Notes: generated from the letters alone by a model not told the origin. Positions 16,371 through 25,104 are shown, counted from the stretch's first letter. The stretch: 64,000 bases of DNA from an uncultured Lachnospiraceae bacterium (GCA_910577175.1 CAJTLU010000016.1:13844-77843); one strand, 5' to 3'. A program made the numbers and translations.

Positions 16371-16418
16371 GCCCCTTTACGGGGCTCCCGCAATGCGGGA
16401 CTGACTGCACAAGCAGTC
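16371..16418 (-). promoter_or_regulatory. Three adjacent hairpins in the rpmJ-rpsM spacer
   Basis: Three perfect stem-loops stand almost side by side in the 419-base spacer: GCCCC/GGGGC (16371-16385), TCCCGC/GCGGGA (16386-16400) and GACTGC/GCAGTC (16403-16418). None is followed by a T run, so they are not plain terminators. They may form a regulatory leader or a processing site for the rpsM message. The rest of the spacer holds no gene I can support. Confidence 0.45.
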
Positions 16419-16732
16419 ACCAGCCGCTTTAAATTGTGACAGCAACGGCGTTTCCCGTGCCGAAAGAGAAGGTGATAATGACACCGTCCTCTAAAATAAA
16501 CATCAAAAAACCGGAAAACCTTTTCACACCCAAAAGGCTGTCCCGCAATCCAACACGCAGCCGCGTGTATCGTATCGATGTATATCCACAATATCACAAT
16601 GTTCCCGCTGCGGACCGTCATGCGGTCTTATCGCAGGGGCTTGTAACACAAAAAGCAAGAACTGTTTCTCTATCTACCAAACGGTATTTATTGAAACGAC
16701 CTGCTCCGGGAAAATCCCCGCAAAGCAAAGTC

Positions 16733-16846
16733 CTATCCCTGTCTTTGTTTGTGCTTCGGGTTCTCACAGATTACTCTGATGGCTCCCTTTCTTTTAATGA
16801 TTTTGCATTTTTCGCAAATCGGTTTTACGGAAGACCTGACCTTCAC
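16733..16846 (-). CDS. rpmJ: 50S ribosomal protein L36 (zinc-ribbon type)
   Basis: A 37 aa gene starting with GTG ([14 protein letters not shown]) and ending [10 protein letters not shown]. The zinc ligands C11, C14, C27 and H32 are all present, so this is the zinc-binding form of L36. AAAGGAG lies ten bases upstream of the GTG. It is the first gene of the alpha block here and is preceded by its own promoter instead of by infA. Confidence 0.97.
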
Positions 16847-16881
16847 TGTATTTCACTCCTTTCGAAAAAAGTCCGTCTATC

Positions 16882-16910
16882 ATTATAACATCTATTTTTT
16901 TGTTTTGCAA
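16882..16910 (-). promoter_or_regulatory. Sigma-A promoter of the rpmJ-rpsM-rpsK-rpsD-rpoA-rplQ block
   Basis: Minus-strand TTGCAA (-35), 17-base spacer, TATAAT (-10), about 36 bases before the rpmJ start. The hexamers and the spacing are identical to those of the S10 operon promoter at 48858-48886. It lets the detached alpha block be transcribed independently. Confidence 0.85.
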
Positions 16911-16999
16911 GCATAATTTGGTGAGATTTTTCAATTTTTTCCACTTTTTTCTTAAATTATAAAAAGCCCTGCATCTCCCAAAGCATTTTCACGTGATAA

Positions 17000-17902
17000 T
17001 TATATCAGTGCCGTACTGAAATACCGCTCGGCACGGTCCGCCAGAATCGTCACAATGACCTTATCCTTTCCGTACTTCCCTGCCATCTGCTTTGCCGCCC
17101 AGACATTTGCCCCGGAGGAGGTACCTACCAAAAGGCCCTGCACCCTTGCAAGCTCTCTTGCAGTCCGGATAGCATCATCATCCGTCACCTCTACGATATC
17201 GGTAATGATATCCGTGTCTAACACCGCCGGAATGAAACCGTCGCCAATGCCCTGAATCTGATGCAATCCAGGCTCATCCCCGAGAAGTGCGGAGACATTT
17301 TTCGGCTCCACTGCCACAATCTTACAATCCGGGTTCTGCTCCAGCAAGTAGCTTGCAATCCCCTGCAGCGTACCACCGCTGCCGATACCGGATACAAAAA
17401 CATCGATTTTCTTTCCTAATTGCTCCACGATTTCCCTTGCCGTGGTCTTATAATGCGCCTGTGGATTTGCCGGATTTTCAAACTGCTGCGGTACAAAATA
17501 TTCGTCAGAGGAAGCGGCAAGTTCTGCTGCCTTCTCTACCGAACCCCCGATACTTAGCTCCGGCGGCGTAAGCACTAACTCTGCACCAAGCGCCCGGATA
17601 ATCTTCTTTCGCTCGTCACTCATATTCTCCGGCATCACGATAATCACACGGTATCCCTTCCGCACACCGCAGAGGGCAAGACCGATTCCCGTGTTCCCCG
17701 AGGTCGGCTCGATAATGGTCATACCCGGCCTTAACTTCCCGCTTCTCTCCGCCTCCTCCAGCATGTTAAGAGCAATCCGGTCCTTAATGCTGCCGCCCGG
17801 ATTCAGAAATTCTGCTTTTGCATACACCTGCAGTCCGGTCGTCTCCTCTAAGCTAAGAAGCGGGGTATTTCCGATTAAATCCAAAATATTAGTAATGTAC
17901 AT
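17000..17902 (-). CDS. cysK: Cysteine synthase (O-acetylserine sulfhydrylase)
   Basis: PLP-dependent enzyme making L-cysteine from O-acetylserine and sulfide, 300 aa. The PLP lysine is K40 in NPGGSIKDR. Other marks are the substrate loop EPTSGNTGIGLA, the phosphate-binding GIGSGGTLQG and the C-terminal VGTSSGAN, whose serine binds the PLP ring nitrogen. It is a CysK-type rather than a cystathionine beta-synthase. It stands alone between the five-gene signalling/ABC operon and the rpmJ block, within the stretch that separates the two ribosomal operons. Confidence 0.95.
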   Translation of the reverse strand: MYITNILDLIGNTPLLSLEETTGLQVYAKAEFLNPGGSIKDRIALNMLEEAERSGKLRPGMTIIEPTSGNTGIGLALCGVRKGYRVIIVMPENMSDERKKIIRALGAELVLTPPELSIGGSVEKAAELAASSDEYFVPQQFENPANPQAHYKTTAREIVEQLGKKIDVFVSGIGSGGTLQGIASYLLEQNPDCKIVAVEPKNVSALLGDEPGLHQIQGIGDGFIPAVLDTDIITDIVEVTDDDAIRTARELARVQGLLVGTSSGANVWAAKQMAGKYGKDKVIVTILADRAERYFSTALI

Positions 17903-18072
17903 GGCAGTTCTCCTTCTATGTTTTCCGCATTACATTCTATTCAAACCTTCTTGTTTGTTTTCCTGTACATTTTACCATAACCTTTTGCGAAAAGGAAGTA
18001 CTGCGAAAGGAAAGAAAATTTCAAGGCTGCTGGAAATGCGCACCTTCTTACAAATGTGATACTTTCTGGCAT

Positions 18073-18110
18073 AAAAAAAGGGAGCCCGCTTCCTGCGACA
18101 GCTCCCTTTT
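18073..18110 (-). terminator. Terminator after the ABC permease gene, T tracts on both sides
   Basis: Hairpin 18080-18106 with stem GGGAGC/GCTCCC and an inner CGC/GCG extension. On the minus strand it is followed by seven Ts (18073-18079) about 40 bases past the permease stop; on the plus strand it is followed by four. It ends the 18.1-25.0 kb operon before cysK. Confidence 0.85.
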
Positions 18111-18145
18111 CCACCCGGACAAAACCCCTTCTCCATTAACTCATT

Positions 18146-20131
18146 TTAAAACCGTAGCGAAATCAGCCCCATCAGTACTATGACAAAGAATACGCCGAAC
18201 GTAATCGTTGCAATCCGGCTGAATTTGCTGCTGAAAAACATAATAACTCCGCCCACCGCAATAGAACACAACGCCCGGAAACTGTAAAGCAGCACCAGAT
18301 ACTGCTGTATGGTAACCTGCAGTGGAAAGAAACGTACACAGGAAATACTCTGAACCTTCGCATTAAAATCTGTATAAGCCAAAGCCTCCCTGATTTGGAA
18401 ATACTGTAGCAGATGAATAGGAAGTGTAGCAATGATACAGATTCCTAGCATAATTACAATTTTCCGGGCCAGGAGCTGGCCTCTGCCTTTATAAAGAGAA
18501 CGCAGCAAATGCTCCATATGCGCCGCCTTTTCAAATGCCATAATTCCCGACAGCATCAGAACCACGGTCAACAGGCTATACAGATAATTCCGCAGAATTG
18601 TCCGCTTATCATTGTAAAATAAAAGATTCCATGCAGTAGGGTCAATCAGCTCGACTACATTTCCGCTTTCCAGTGTGTAGGCATAGCCTTCCTCTGCCTG
18701 TGCAAGCACCACCGAAATGCCGCTGATTTCGTTTTGAATTTCCTTTAGCAACCATTCAAACTCAGAAATACTTGACGTTATCTGCCCGGTATCTTTGCCT
18801 TCCACAGAGTACTTTTGCAGCATAATTCTCGCCTCTGACAGCCATTTCTCCCACAGTTCGGACTTTTCTTCCATTTTGCTCTTTTCACTTTGGATAGCGG
18901 CTATCTTTTCCTCATTGATTTCCCCGGCGTACTCTTCATACCAATGGGTTACATATTTGCTGCGGATGTCCTGGTAATCAGACTCCGTAGAGGCAGAATA
19001 GGCAAGATAGAACAGGAGTGCAAAAAGAATCAATCCCTTTTGTGAGAACAGTACCTTTCTTAGTTCCCAGCCGGTCATGGAAGCGGACGGCTTATGCCTG
19101 CTGACAGCGGCATGCATCCGTTCCACAATCCGGAGGCTTCTGTATTCCCCTTTCGGATATTGTTTCGAATACCGGAACAGACAGGCTAACATCATACCTG
19201 CCGTTCCAAGGAATACCAGAAAATCCGCACCCGTTGCAATATGAAACGGGCGCCCGAAAAAATTCAGATTGTAATAGGCTGCATATTCTGTCCCGCAAAA
19301 CAAATAGGTATATAGGTTCAGGTATTTTAATACCCCCCACTTTGATGTCGGAATCATCAGGGCATACAGTCCGTACTCTCCTGCGAAAAAGAGGAAAAAG
19401 GCAGCCACGCAGAAGCTGGAACGGAACACCGACATAAGGAAATATAAAATCAGACAGACAAATAAACAGCCTACTACCTTTTTTAGCAAAAATACAAGCA
19501 TATATGCGCCAATAGAGTACCTGCCGATGACGCCCCCAAATTCCGGGATGGACTGTACCGGTCTTGCCATGTCACAACCCGGAAACATTCTCATGCTAAT
19601 CAGAATCGCGCTTCCATAAAGAAAAAGTACCGCCGCAAGAATCCCAAAGGCTAAGATTCCGATTCTTTGCAGGGAAAGCTGCATTCTCCCCCGTTCGGTG
19701 CTGCGGACCAGCAGATATAAGCCCTTCTGCCGCTCCGCCATAAAGCACAGTACAATATAAATTCCGACAAGCAACAGCACAAAATTCGTCAAATTAAAGT
19801 TCAATAATGTAACAATCCCCCGGTTTTCCCCGGCAACAGGCAGGACCCCGTCCAGCTTTGCATAATCCTTCCCGGTCTTTATCAGATTCCGGTATACAAA
19901 GGAATCCTTTTCACCAAACAACGGATTTTCCTGCATCATGTCCACATTTTCGTGAACAGACTTCACGTAATCCTCATAACCGTCTATGTATTCCGTCAGT
20001 GCCTCCCCGGTCAGCGTATTAGATTTTGCCTCATTACACTGAAAGAAGAAAAATACGCCATGGAGAAACAGGAGCAGCCCGAACAAAAGAAGAGACCTGC
20101 GGTTCCATAAAATTCGTTTTAATTCCAGCAT
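18146..20131 (-). CDS. Large ABC-2 type permease with two repeated halves
   Basis: A 661 aa membrane protein that probably pairs with the ATPase gene just upstream (18 bases). Each half has one N-terminal transmembrane helix, an extracytoplasmic helical domain of about 90-130 residues, then several more membrane helices. The halves (about 1-330 and 345-661) are similar: MAERQKGLYLLVRSTERGR and MAFEKAAHMEHLLRSLYKGR occupy the same place after the second membrane helix. PVQSIPEF and VQSISCVRF start the same later loop. It thus looks like an internal duplication serving as both membrane halves of an exporter. The sensor part of the histidine kinase in this operon also resembles the first half. 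Substrate unknown; antimicrobial-peptide export or resistance is one possibility. Confidence 0.85.
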   Translation of the reverse strand: MLELKRILWNRRSLLLFGLLLFLHGVFFFFQCNEAKSNTLTGEALTEYIDGYEDYVKSVHENVDMMQENPLFGEKDSFVYRNLIKTGKDYAKLDGVLPVAGENRGIVTLLNFNLTNFVLLLVGIYIVLCFMAERQKGLYLLVRSTERGRMQLSLQRIGILAFGILAAVLFLYGSAILISMRMFPGCDMARPVQSIPEFGGVIGRYSIGAYMLVFLLKKVVGCLFVCLILYFLMSVFRSSFCVAAFFLFFAGEYGLYALMIPTSKWGVLKYLNLYTYLFCGTEYAAYYNLNFFGRPFHIATGADFLVFLGTAGMMLACLFRYSKQYPKGEYRSLRIVERMHAAVSRHKPSASMTGWELRKVLFSQKGLILFALLFYLAYSASTESDYQDIRSKYVTHWYEEYAGEINEEKIAAIQSEKSKMEEKSELWEKWLSEARIMLQKYSVEGKDTGQITSSISEFEWLLKEIQNEISGISVVLAQAEEGYAYTLESGNVVELIDPTAWNLLFYNDKRTILRNYLYSLLTVVLMLSGIMAFEKAAHMEHLLRSLYKGRGQLLARKIVIMLGICIIATLPIHLLQYFQIREALAYTDFNAKVQSISCVRFFPLQVTIQQYLVLLYSFRALCSIAVGGVIMFFSSKFSRIATITFGVFFVIVLMGLISLRF

Positions 20132-20149
20132 AGCACCCTCCTTTGCAGA

Positions 20150-20911
20150 CTAGCTTTCCGTCAGCTGTTCCTGTGCATGGAACAGATACACATCCTCCAG
20201 CGACAGCGGATGCTCCGGTAACTGTTGCCTTTTGGCAAGCAGCTCCTCCGTTTCCCGAAGCAGTTCCTCCGCCGGTGCAAAGCGGCAGAGCGTTCCGCGG
20301 TAAAGTAACAGCACCTTCTTGGAAATAGTTTCAATATCCCCGATTACATGAGTTGCTAAGAGCACTGTGCGCTCTGCCGCTACCGAGGCAATGTAATCCC
20401 GCAGACGTATTCTCTGCGTCGGGTCAAGACCTGCGGTGGGCTCATCCAGAATCAGGATTTCCGGTTCGTCAAGCATTGCAGCAGCTAACAGCACCCGCTG
20501 ACGCATTCCACCGGAAAAAGAGCCTACCTTACGGTGTGCGCTGTCAGACAGACAGACAATATCCAAAAACTGCTCCGTCTGCTTCCGGCACTCCCTTCTC
20601 TTCATTCCCTTCAACGCCCCTATGTAATGAAGGAAGTCACGCGCAGTAAAATCATCATACATTCCCTGCAGCTGCGGCGTATAGCCGACCCGCTTCCGGT
20701 AGCTCCTGCCAAGGGAAAGTATATCTTTCCCGTTGTACAAAATCTGACCGGAGGTACGGGGCAGGTTGTCTGTAATCAGATTGAGCATGGTAGACTTCCC
20801 GGCGCCGTTTGCTCCAAGCAGTCCGTACACCCCCGTCTCAAAGGTTACGCTCAGCGCGTTTAGCGCCGTTTTATTTCCATATTTTTTTGTACAATCAATC
20901 AATTCCAGCAT
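20150..20911 (-). CDS. ABC transporter ATP-binding protein
   Basis: ATPase of 253 aa, partner of the large permease. Walker A GANGAGKST, Q-loop TPQLQGMYDD, signature FSGGMRQRVLLAAAM, Walker B ILILDEPTAGLDP and H-loop THVIGDIE are present. The C-terminal end (LPEHPLSLEDVYLFHAQ) is typical of ABC-2 type export ATPases. I chose the ATG at 20911 (MLELIDCTKKYG), which follows GAGGAGAGGAGA; a longer reading would run back into the lipoprotein gene. Third ORF after the LytTR/GHKL pair. Confidence 0.93.
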   Translation of the reverse strand: MLELIDCTKKYGNKTALNALSVTFETGVYGLLGANGAGKSTMLNLITDNLPRTSGQILYNGKDILSLGRSYRKRVGYTPQLQGMYDDFTARDFLHYIGALKGMKRRECRKQTEQFLDIVCLSDSAHRKVGSFSGGMRQRVLLAAAMLDEPEILILDEPTAGLDPTQRIRLRDYIASVAAERTVLLATHVIGDIETISKKVLLLYRGTLCRFAPAEELLRETEELLAKRQQLPEHPLSLEDVYLFHAQEQLTES

Positions 20912-20940
20912 ACCGGATCTCTCCTCTCCTCTGAACTCTG

Positions 20941-22362
20941 TTACTCTTTCTTGTAAGCCAACGTAAACTCTGGATTTCCTTCCAGAAAGTCGCTCCGGTT
21001 GCACTTATAAATCAGCCTGCCATTCAAAGACTCATCTTCTTTTTCATCAAGCATCACATAAATCTCATCTCCCAGAAAACTCCAATATTTATGCGTGGGG
21101 TTATAAAGCATACGGTCATTAAAATCCTCAAGGACCGGTCCCAGATTGAACAATGCAATTTCCTCCAAGTTACGATCCATCACACATATATGCCTGTGTC
21201 TTGTAACATCTTCGCCCAGAACCATATCTACCGGACTCTGTATCACGTAAATGTAAGTACCATCGCTTATAAGTGATGCAACATCAAATGAAATTGGAAA
21301 ATTAAATGAACCGCCCGACTCAGAGCCAGACATCTTCTTTGCCTCCTCGGTTACCCCTGTGGAAGGATGATATGAATAAAGTATGTTAGCAACAGAACGA
21401 ATATAAATAATATTGTCTTCATCCACTACAGCATACGTCCCTTTAAAGCCCGGCTGAAGCTTAAAGCTTGTATCTGTCCCGTCCTTCACACAATACTGGT
21501 GCAAAACCGTTTTTCTTCCCTCTACCTTACAATAATAAATATAATCCCCGTATGCGCTTATTCCAGTCGCCTGAGTATTTTCCCTGCTCAAAGGCTCTTC
21601 ATCAAGATAGCTCACCTTCCCGGTATCCAGATCCAGAATTGCCGTGCCATACTGCACCGTATCATCCACATATACCGTTCCCGCCGCCCCCAGGGAAATA
21701 ACCGCTTTATTCCTGTGAATCGGCAGCCATCCCCCAAAAAGCATTGGAAACTGTTTCTCCCCTAATGCTACCTTATCCATTGTCATATAGGTAGCAATTT
21801 CACTCATCTCTGAGCCGTCTAACGCAATAGTAAGCAGCTTCCACAAAAACTGCGTATCCGTTTCTTCAACGGATGTTGCAAAAATCCTGCCGCTATACAG
21901 GCAGACCTGACCGATATCATACTTTTTATTAGTAGCAACGCAAAAGCTATTTCCATCATGCTTGCACTCCGGCTTATTGCAAAGATAAATGTCTCTTCCC
22001 GTAGCCGCATCGACATAATGAAATGCAGGAATCCCCTGCTCAATCGGACTCACATATTTATAATAGTAATATCCCTTTTCCGTTTTCATCACAAACTGGT
22101 TTCCATGCTGTAAATCCTCCGAGATTATCTTTCCCGCCAGACCTGGTTTTACTTCTTTATCCCCTCCTGGGGTTACTTTTATATCCCCTCCCGGGGTTAC
22201 CTTTTTATCCCCCCCCGGGGTTACTTCTTTATCCCCCCCTGGGTTCTGCTCTTCCATATCCTTTCCCGGCCCCTCTGTCTCCTTGTGGGAACAACCCGGA
22301 AGGCTGAACAAAAGGACTGCAAGCAGCGCCAGATATATTGCTTTTTTTCCTGCATTTTTCAT
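20941..22362 (-). CDS. Secreted lipoprotein with PGGD repeats and a beta-propeller-like body
   Basis: A 473 aa lipoprotein: KNAGKKAIYLALLAVLLFSL is followed by the lipobox LPGC, cutting before C23 or so. A linker then carries four tandem 8-residue repeats of the form PGGDKxVT. The rest has recurring short strands such as GDYIYYCKVEGRK, DEDNIIYIRSV, DGTYIYVIQ and GDEIYVMLDEKE, as in DUF5050/propeller-type extracellular sensor proteins. CNKPECKHDGNSFC is a cysteine cluster. The ATG at 22362 has AAAGGAG. It lies between the kinase and the ATPase genes and probably works outside the membrane with the transporter or the sensor; this role is inferred. Confidence 0.8.
   Translation of the reverse strand: MKNAGKKAIYLALLAVLLFSLPGCSHKETEGPGKDMEEQNPGGDKEVTPGGDKKVTPGGDIKVTPGGDKEVKPGLAGKIISEDLQHGNQFVMKTEKGYYYYKYVSPIEQGIPAFHYVDAATGRDIYLCNKPECKHDGNSFCVATNKKYDIGQVCLYSGRIFATSVEETDTQFLWKLLTIALDGSEMSEIATYMTMDKVALGEKQFPMLFGGWLPIHRNKAVISLGAAGTVYVDDTVQYGTAILDLDTGKVSYLDEEPLSRENTQATGISAYGDYIYYCKVEGRKTVLHQYCVKDGTDTSFKLQPGFKGTYAVVDEDNIIYIRSVANILYSYHPSTGVTEEAKKMSGSESGGSFNFPISFDVASLISDGTYIYVIQSPVDMVLGEDVTRHRHICVMDRNLEEIALFNLGPVLEDFNDRMLYNPTHKYWSFLGDEIYVMLDEKEDESLNGRLIYKCNRSDFLEGNPEFTLAYKKE
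22145..22240. repeat. Four tandem 24-bp repeats inside the lipoprotein gene
   Basis: Four consecutive 24-base units encode the PGGD linker repeats. Units differ by a few bases. The third includes a run of eight Cs (22209-22216; Gs in the coding strand). Both the unit count and the homopolymer could vary between strains: unit changes keep the frame, a slip in the run would not. Confidence 0.9.
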
Positions 22363-22490
22363 ATACAATTTCTCCTTTCCTTTTTGTACTTTTATCATAC
22401 TTCCCTGAAAAAGAAAAAGCAACCGCTTCCGCAGAAGTGGTTACTCTCTTTGCAGAAGTGGTTACTTTCTTTTAGAAAAGGTATGGAGCA

Positions 22491-24287
22491 TTACAAATTC
22501 AGCAGAAGCGATATGCAGAATCTTTGATTTTCCGTCTCCACCTCCATGCTTCCTTTGTATTTTCTACAGACCTGCCTTACGGAAACCAGACCTATTCCAT
22601 GCCACTCCGCATCCTTTTTGGTGGTCTTCAGTTCCCCGTCCTGTCTGGAAAGCTCACCCTCATAAGAATTTTCACAGGAAATAAACAGCATGTTATTCTG
22701 CCGCTCTGCCCTGAGCAAAACCGGCTCTTTGGTACCCTGGTGCTTCCGGACGGCTTCGATTGCATTATCCAGCAGATTTCCGAACAGACTGCACAGGTCA
22801 TACTCTGTAATGGAACTCCCCGCCAGACTGCAGCCAATTTTAAACTGCAGCTTTACCCCTGCCTCATTCGCCTGCTGATACTTTTTAAACAATAGTAAAT
22901 CTAACGTATCCGAGCCTGTTTTTGCAGGCAGAAGCCGTTCATGGCTATACTCAGTCAAATCGTCGATATACTTTGCTGCCTGCTCTTGACGTCCATTTTC
23001 GTAAAGTGCCTTGATTGCCAGCAGATGATTATTAAAATCATGCCACAGGAGCCTCGTCTCCTGATACCTCCGGTCGATTTCCCTAAGGTACGAATTCATA
23101 ACCTCCTGCCCGGAAGTCTTGTGCCATTGCCGGAGCCTCCGGTACATCAAAAACATCATCATCACAAATACTACCGTAAACACCACAGCAAAGATTCCGG
23201 CCCTCGGAAACAGCCTGTCCGCCAGATTCAGATTCATATACCGGTTTACAAAGCGTTCCAACGTAAAGGCGGAAAAAAGATTGACCTCCTGGAGAAAAAT
23301 CTCCGCATTCGTCTCTGCAGCTCCGACGCATCTCCAATATTCAAATACAATCCCTGCCGCCGCCAGAAGACAGACCGGAAGCCGACGGACACTGGTAACG
23401 GCACGAAAACAGATTGCAAGCAAAAGCAGCTGCCCAAGTACTTTCGCGCAGATATAAACTGCCAAAAAACTGCCTACCGTAATCGTATACGGGCATATAT
23501 AAAACTCTTCCAGAGACTGAATAGGCGCCGTCAGGGAAGGTACGCCGAACATCATCCCCACAATACAGAAATTCGTCACATAAAACCCTGCGATACCAAG
23601 CACCATCATAGCTGCTGTACCTGCAAGTACACGTCGTATCCCGAAAACCTCCCCGAAAGAATTATATTTCAGATAATAGCAGAATACCGCGGCAAGCAGT
23701 ACGGCATAAGAAAATGCCAGCAAATCCGTAACATGGTAATTTAATACGAGATTAACCGTATTGTCTAACATTACCTGCGGCTGCAGATATTCCAATCCAT
23801 AATAGTCCTGCTCGCACTGGGCAACATTTTTCAGAAGCCATCTGTCCTCATAAATGGAATACAGCATTTCTGCAATATCCTTTGCATTCTCTTTAATACC
23901 CATAATATAGCTTCCATAGTTTTCTACGCTTTGTATGCGTTCCCGGACCTGCTTGTAATTTGCAAGATCTTCCTCTCTTTTTCCCGTTCCTCCCACCAGC
24001 CTGTACTTTTCATAATCCTCCCATTTCTCTTCTCTGTTTTCCTCCAGCAGTTGAATAACTGCATCCACTTCTTCCAGTGCTTTTGCCAGGTCTTTGGGAA
24101 GAAGCTCAATAATTTGCTGCTGCTTTCTATAATCTCTTGCCCTGATGGACTGTAAAGTGCCCCAGACATTCTCTGACTGCAGATACTCTCCGGAACACTT
24201 TGCAGAATAGAACAGGAATCCGTTTAACAGAAGCAGGGCAGGCAACGCTATCCAGATAAGCAGCATATACCGTCTTTTTATTTTCAT
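22491..24287 (-). CDS. GHKL sensor histidine kinase with permease-like sensor region
   Basis: A 598 aa sensor kinase. Residues 1-400 are a membrane sensor: one helix, a roughly 150-residue extracytoplasmic helical domain, then about six helices. The phospho-acceptor H416 lies in LLWHDFNNHL, the N-box in FGNLLDNAIEA (around 508) and a glycine box in HGIGLVSV, as in AgrC/GHKL kinases. The sensor region resembles the first half of the ABC permease of the same operon: LNYHVTD against LNFNLTN, APIQSLEEF against RPVQSIPEF, and YMNLNLADRLF against YYNLNFFGRPF. The ATG overlaps the response-regulator stop (ATGA). It presumably phosphorylates the adjacent LytTR regulator. Confidence 0.92.
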   Translation of the reverse strand: MKIKRRYMLLIWIALPALLLLNGFLFYSAKCSGEYLQSENVWGTLQSIRARDYRKQQQIIELLPKDLAKALEEVDAVIQLLEENREEKWEDYEKYRLVGGTGKREEDLANYKQVRERIQSVENYGSYIMGIKENAKDIAEMLYSIYEDRWLLKNVAQCEQDYYGLEYLQPQVMLDNTVNLVLNYHVTDLLAFSYAVLLAAVFCYYLKYNSFGEVFGIRRVLAGTAAMMVLGIAGFYVTNFCIVGMMFGVPSLTAPIQSLEEFYICPYTITVGSFLAVYICAKVLGQLLLLAICFRAVTSVRRLPVCLLAAAGIVFEYWRCVGAAETNAEIFLQEVNLFSAFTLERFVNRYMNLNLADRLFPRAGIFAVVFTVVFVMMMFLMYRRLRQWHKTSGQEVMNSYLREIDRRYQETRLLWHDFNNHLLAIKALYENGRQEQAAKYIDDLTEYSHERLLPAKTGSDTLDLLLFKKYQQANEAGVKLQFKIGCSLAGSSITEYDLCSLFGNLLDNAIEAVRKHQGTKEPVLLRAERQNNMLFISCENSYEGELSRQDGELKTTKKDAEWHGIGLVSVRQVCRKYKGSMEVETENQRFCISLLLNL

Positions 24288-24988
24288 CTGTTCCGAATCC
24301 TCCTCATTACTGCCGTCATTAGCAACTTTCTCTTTCTGCGGCTCACCGGCAGCTCTTTATCATTATCCAGTACGACAGAATCCATATTTACCTTGCGGAT
24401 ATGGTCAATATTAATGTAAAGGGAATGATACGCCTCAATGAAAAGCTCCATCGGCAGCTGCTTTGCAAAATTCTGAATAGAGCTTTTCTCCTGGTAGCAT
24501 GACACAGCCGTGTGAATGGCAGTATTTCTGTTCTCCGGCTCCACATAGTAAATTTCGGTAAAATTTAACATCACCATCGAGTCATGGTGCTGCAGCACAA
24601 TGCTTTTGTTCTGGTACAATTCATTCAGAAAACGCTCCATAAGCACCGGCAGCTTTTCCTTGTACTGCCGCTTGAAAAGGAAATGAAATGCGCTTACATC
24701 ATACCCTTCTGCAACCCGGTCCTCCAGACTGGATAAAAATATCGTAGGGATTTTTACGTTACCGCAGTTCAGCTCCTTTACTAACTCCACCCCGTCCGCA
24801 TCCCCTAAGTGGATATCCATAAACAAAAGGTCAATCGGCTCTTCCTGCCTTACTACGGCACGAAGCTCCTGTCCGCCTGGACAATGACAGATACGGCACT
24901 TCACCTGCTTCTGCGCAAAAATTGCCTCCAGCTCCTTTGCAAGCCCCGCAGCAAACTCCGGCTCGTCCTCGCATATTACAAGATACAT
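24284..24988 (-). CDS. LytTR-family response regulator (AgrA type)
   Basis: A 234 aa regulator. The receiver has D8/E9, phospho-acceptor D58 in LLFMDIHLGDADG, and F/K near KRQY in place of the usual KP. The C-terminal LytTR DNA-binding domain starts near residue 135, with FTEIYYVEPENRN, MELFIEAYHSLYINIDHIRKV and a basic end. It is the first gene of the five-gene operon and has GGAGG before its ATG. Likely controls this operon, since such regulator-kinase pairs usually act on the transporter next to them. Confidence 0.93.
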   Translation of the reverse strand: MYLVICEDEPEFAAGLAKELEAIFAQKQVKCRICHCPGGQELRAVVRQEEPIDLLFMDIHLGDADGVELVKELNCGNVKIPTIFLSSLEDRVAEGYDVSAFHFLFKRQYKEKLPVLMERFLNELYQNKSIVLQHHDSMVMLNFTEIYYVEPENRNTAIHTAVSCYQEKSSIQNFAKQLPMELFIEAYHSLYINIDHIRKVNMDSVVLDNDKELPVSRRKRKLLMTAVMRRIRNR

Positions 24989-25104
24989 CCTGTCACCTCC
25001 CGGTTCCTCTTAGAAGTCAATTTTCTTTTGCAATTTTGAACCTGTGACACTAGTATAGCATAGAACACTATTTTTTTCTACCGGTGGTTTTCCCTAAAGC
25101 TGCC

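Noticed and set aside
16292..16621. A 109-codon minus-strand reading upstream of rpsM as a gene.
   Set aside because: Its protein has no recognisable features, it overlaps the rpsM start and it lies over the hairpin cluster. Composition looks like non-coding spacer.
22145..22240. Regular 24-bp repeats as a CRISPR array.
   Set aside because: The units are directly adjacent with no spacers and encode a repeated linker inside a lipoprotein gene. No cas genes are near.
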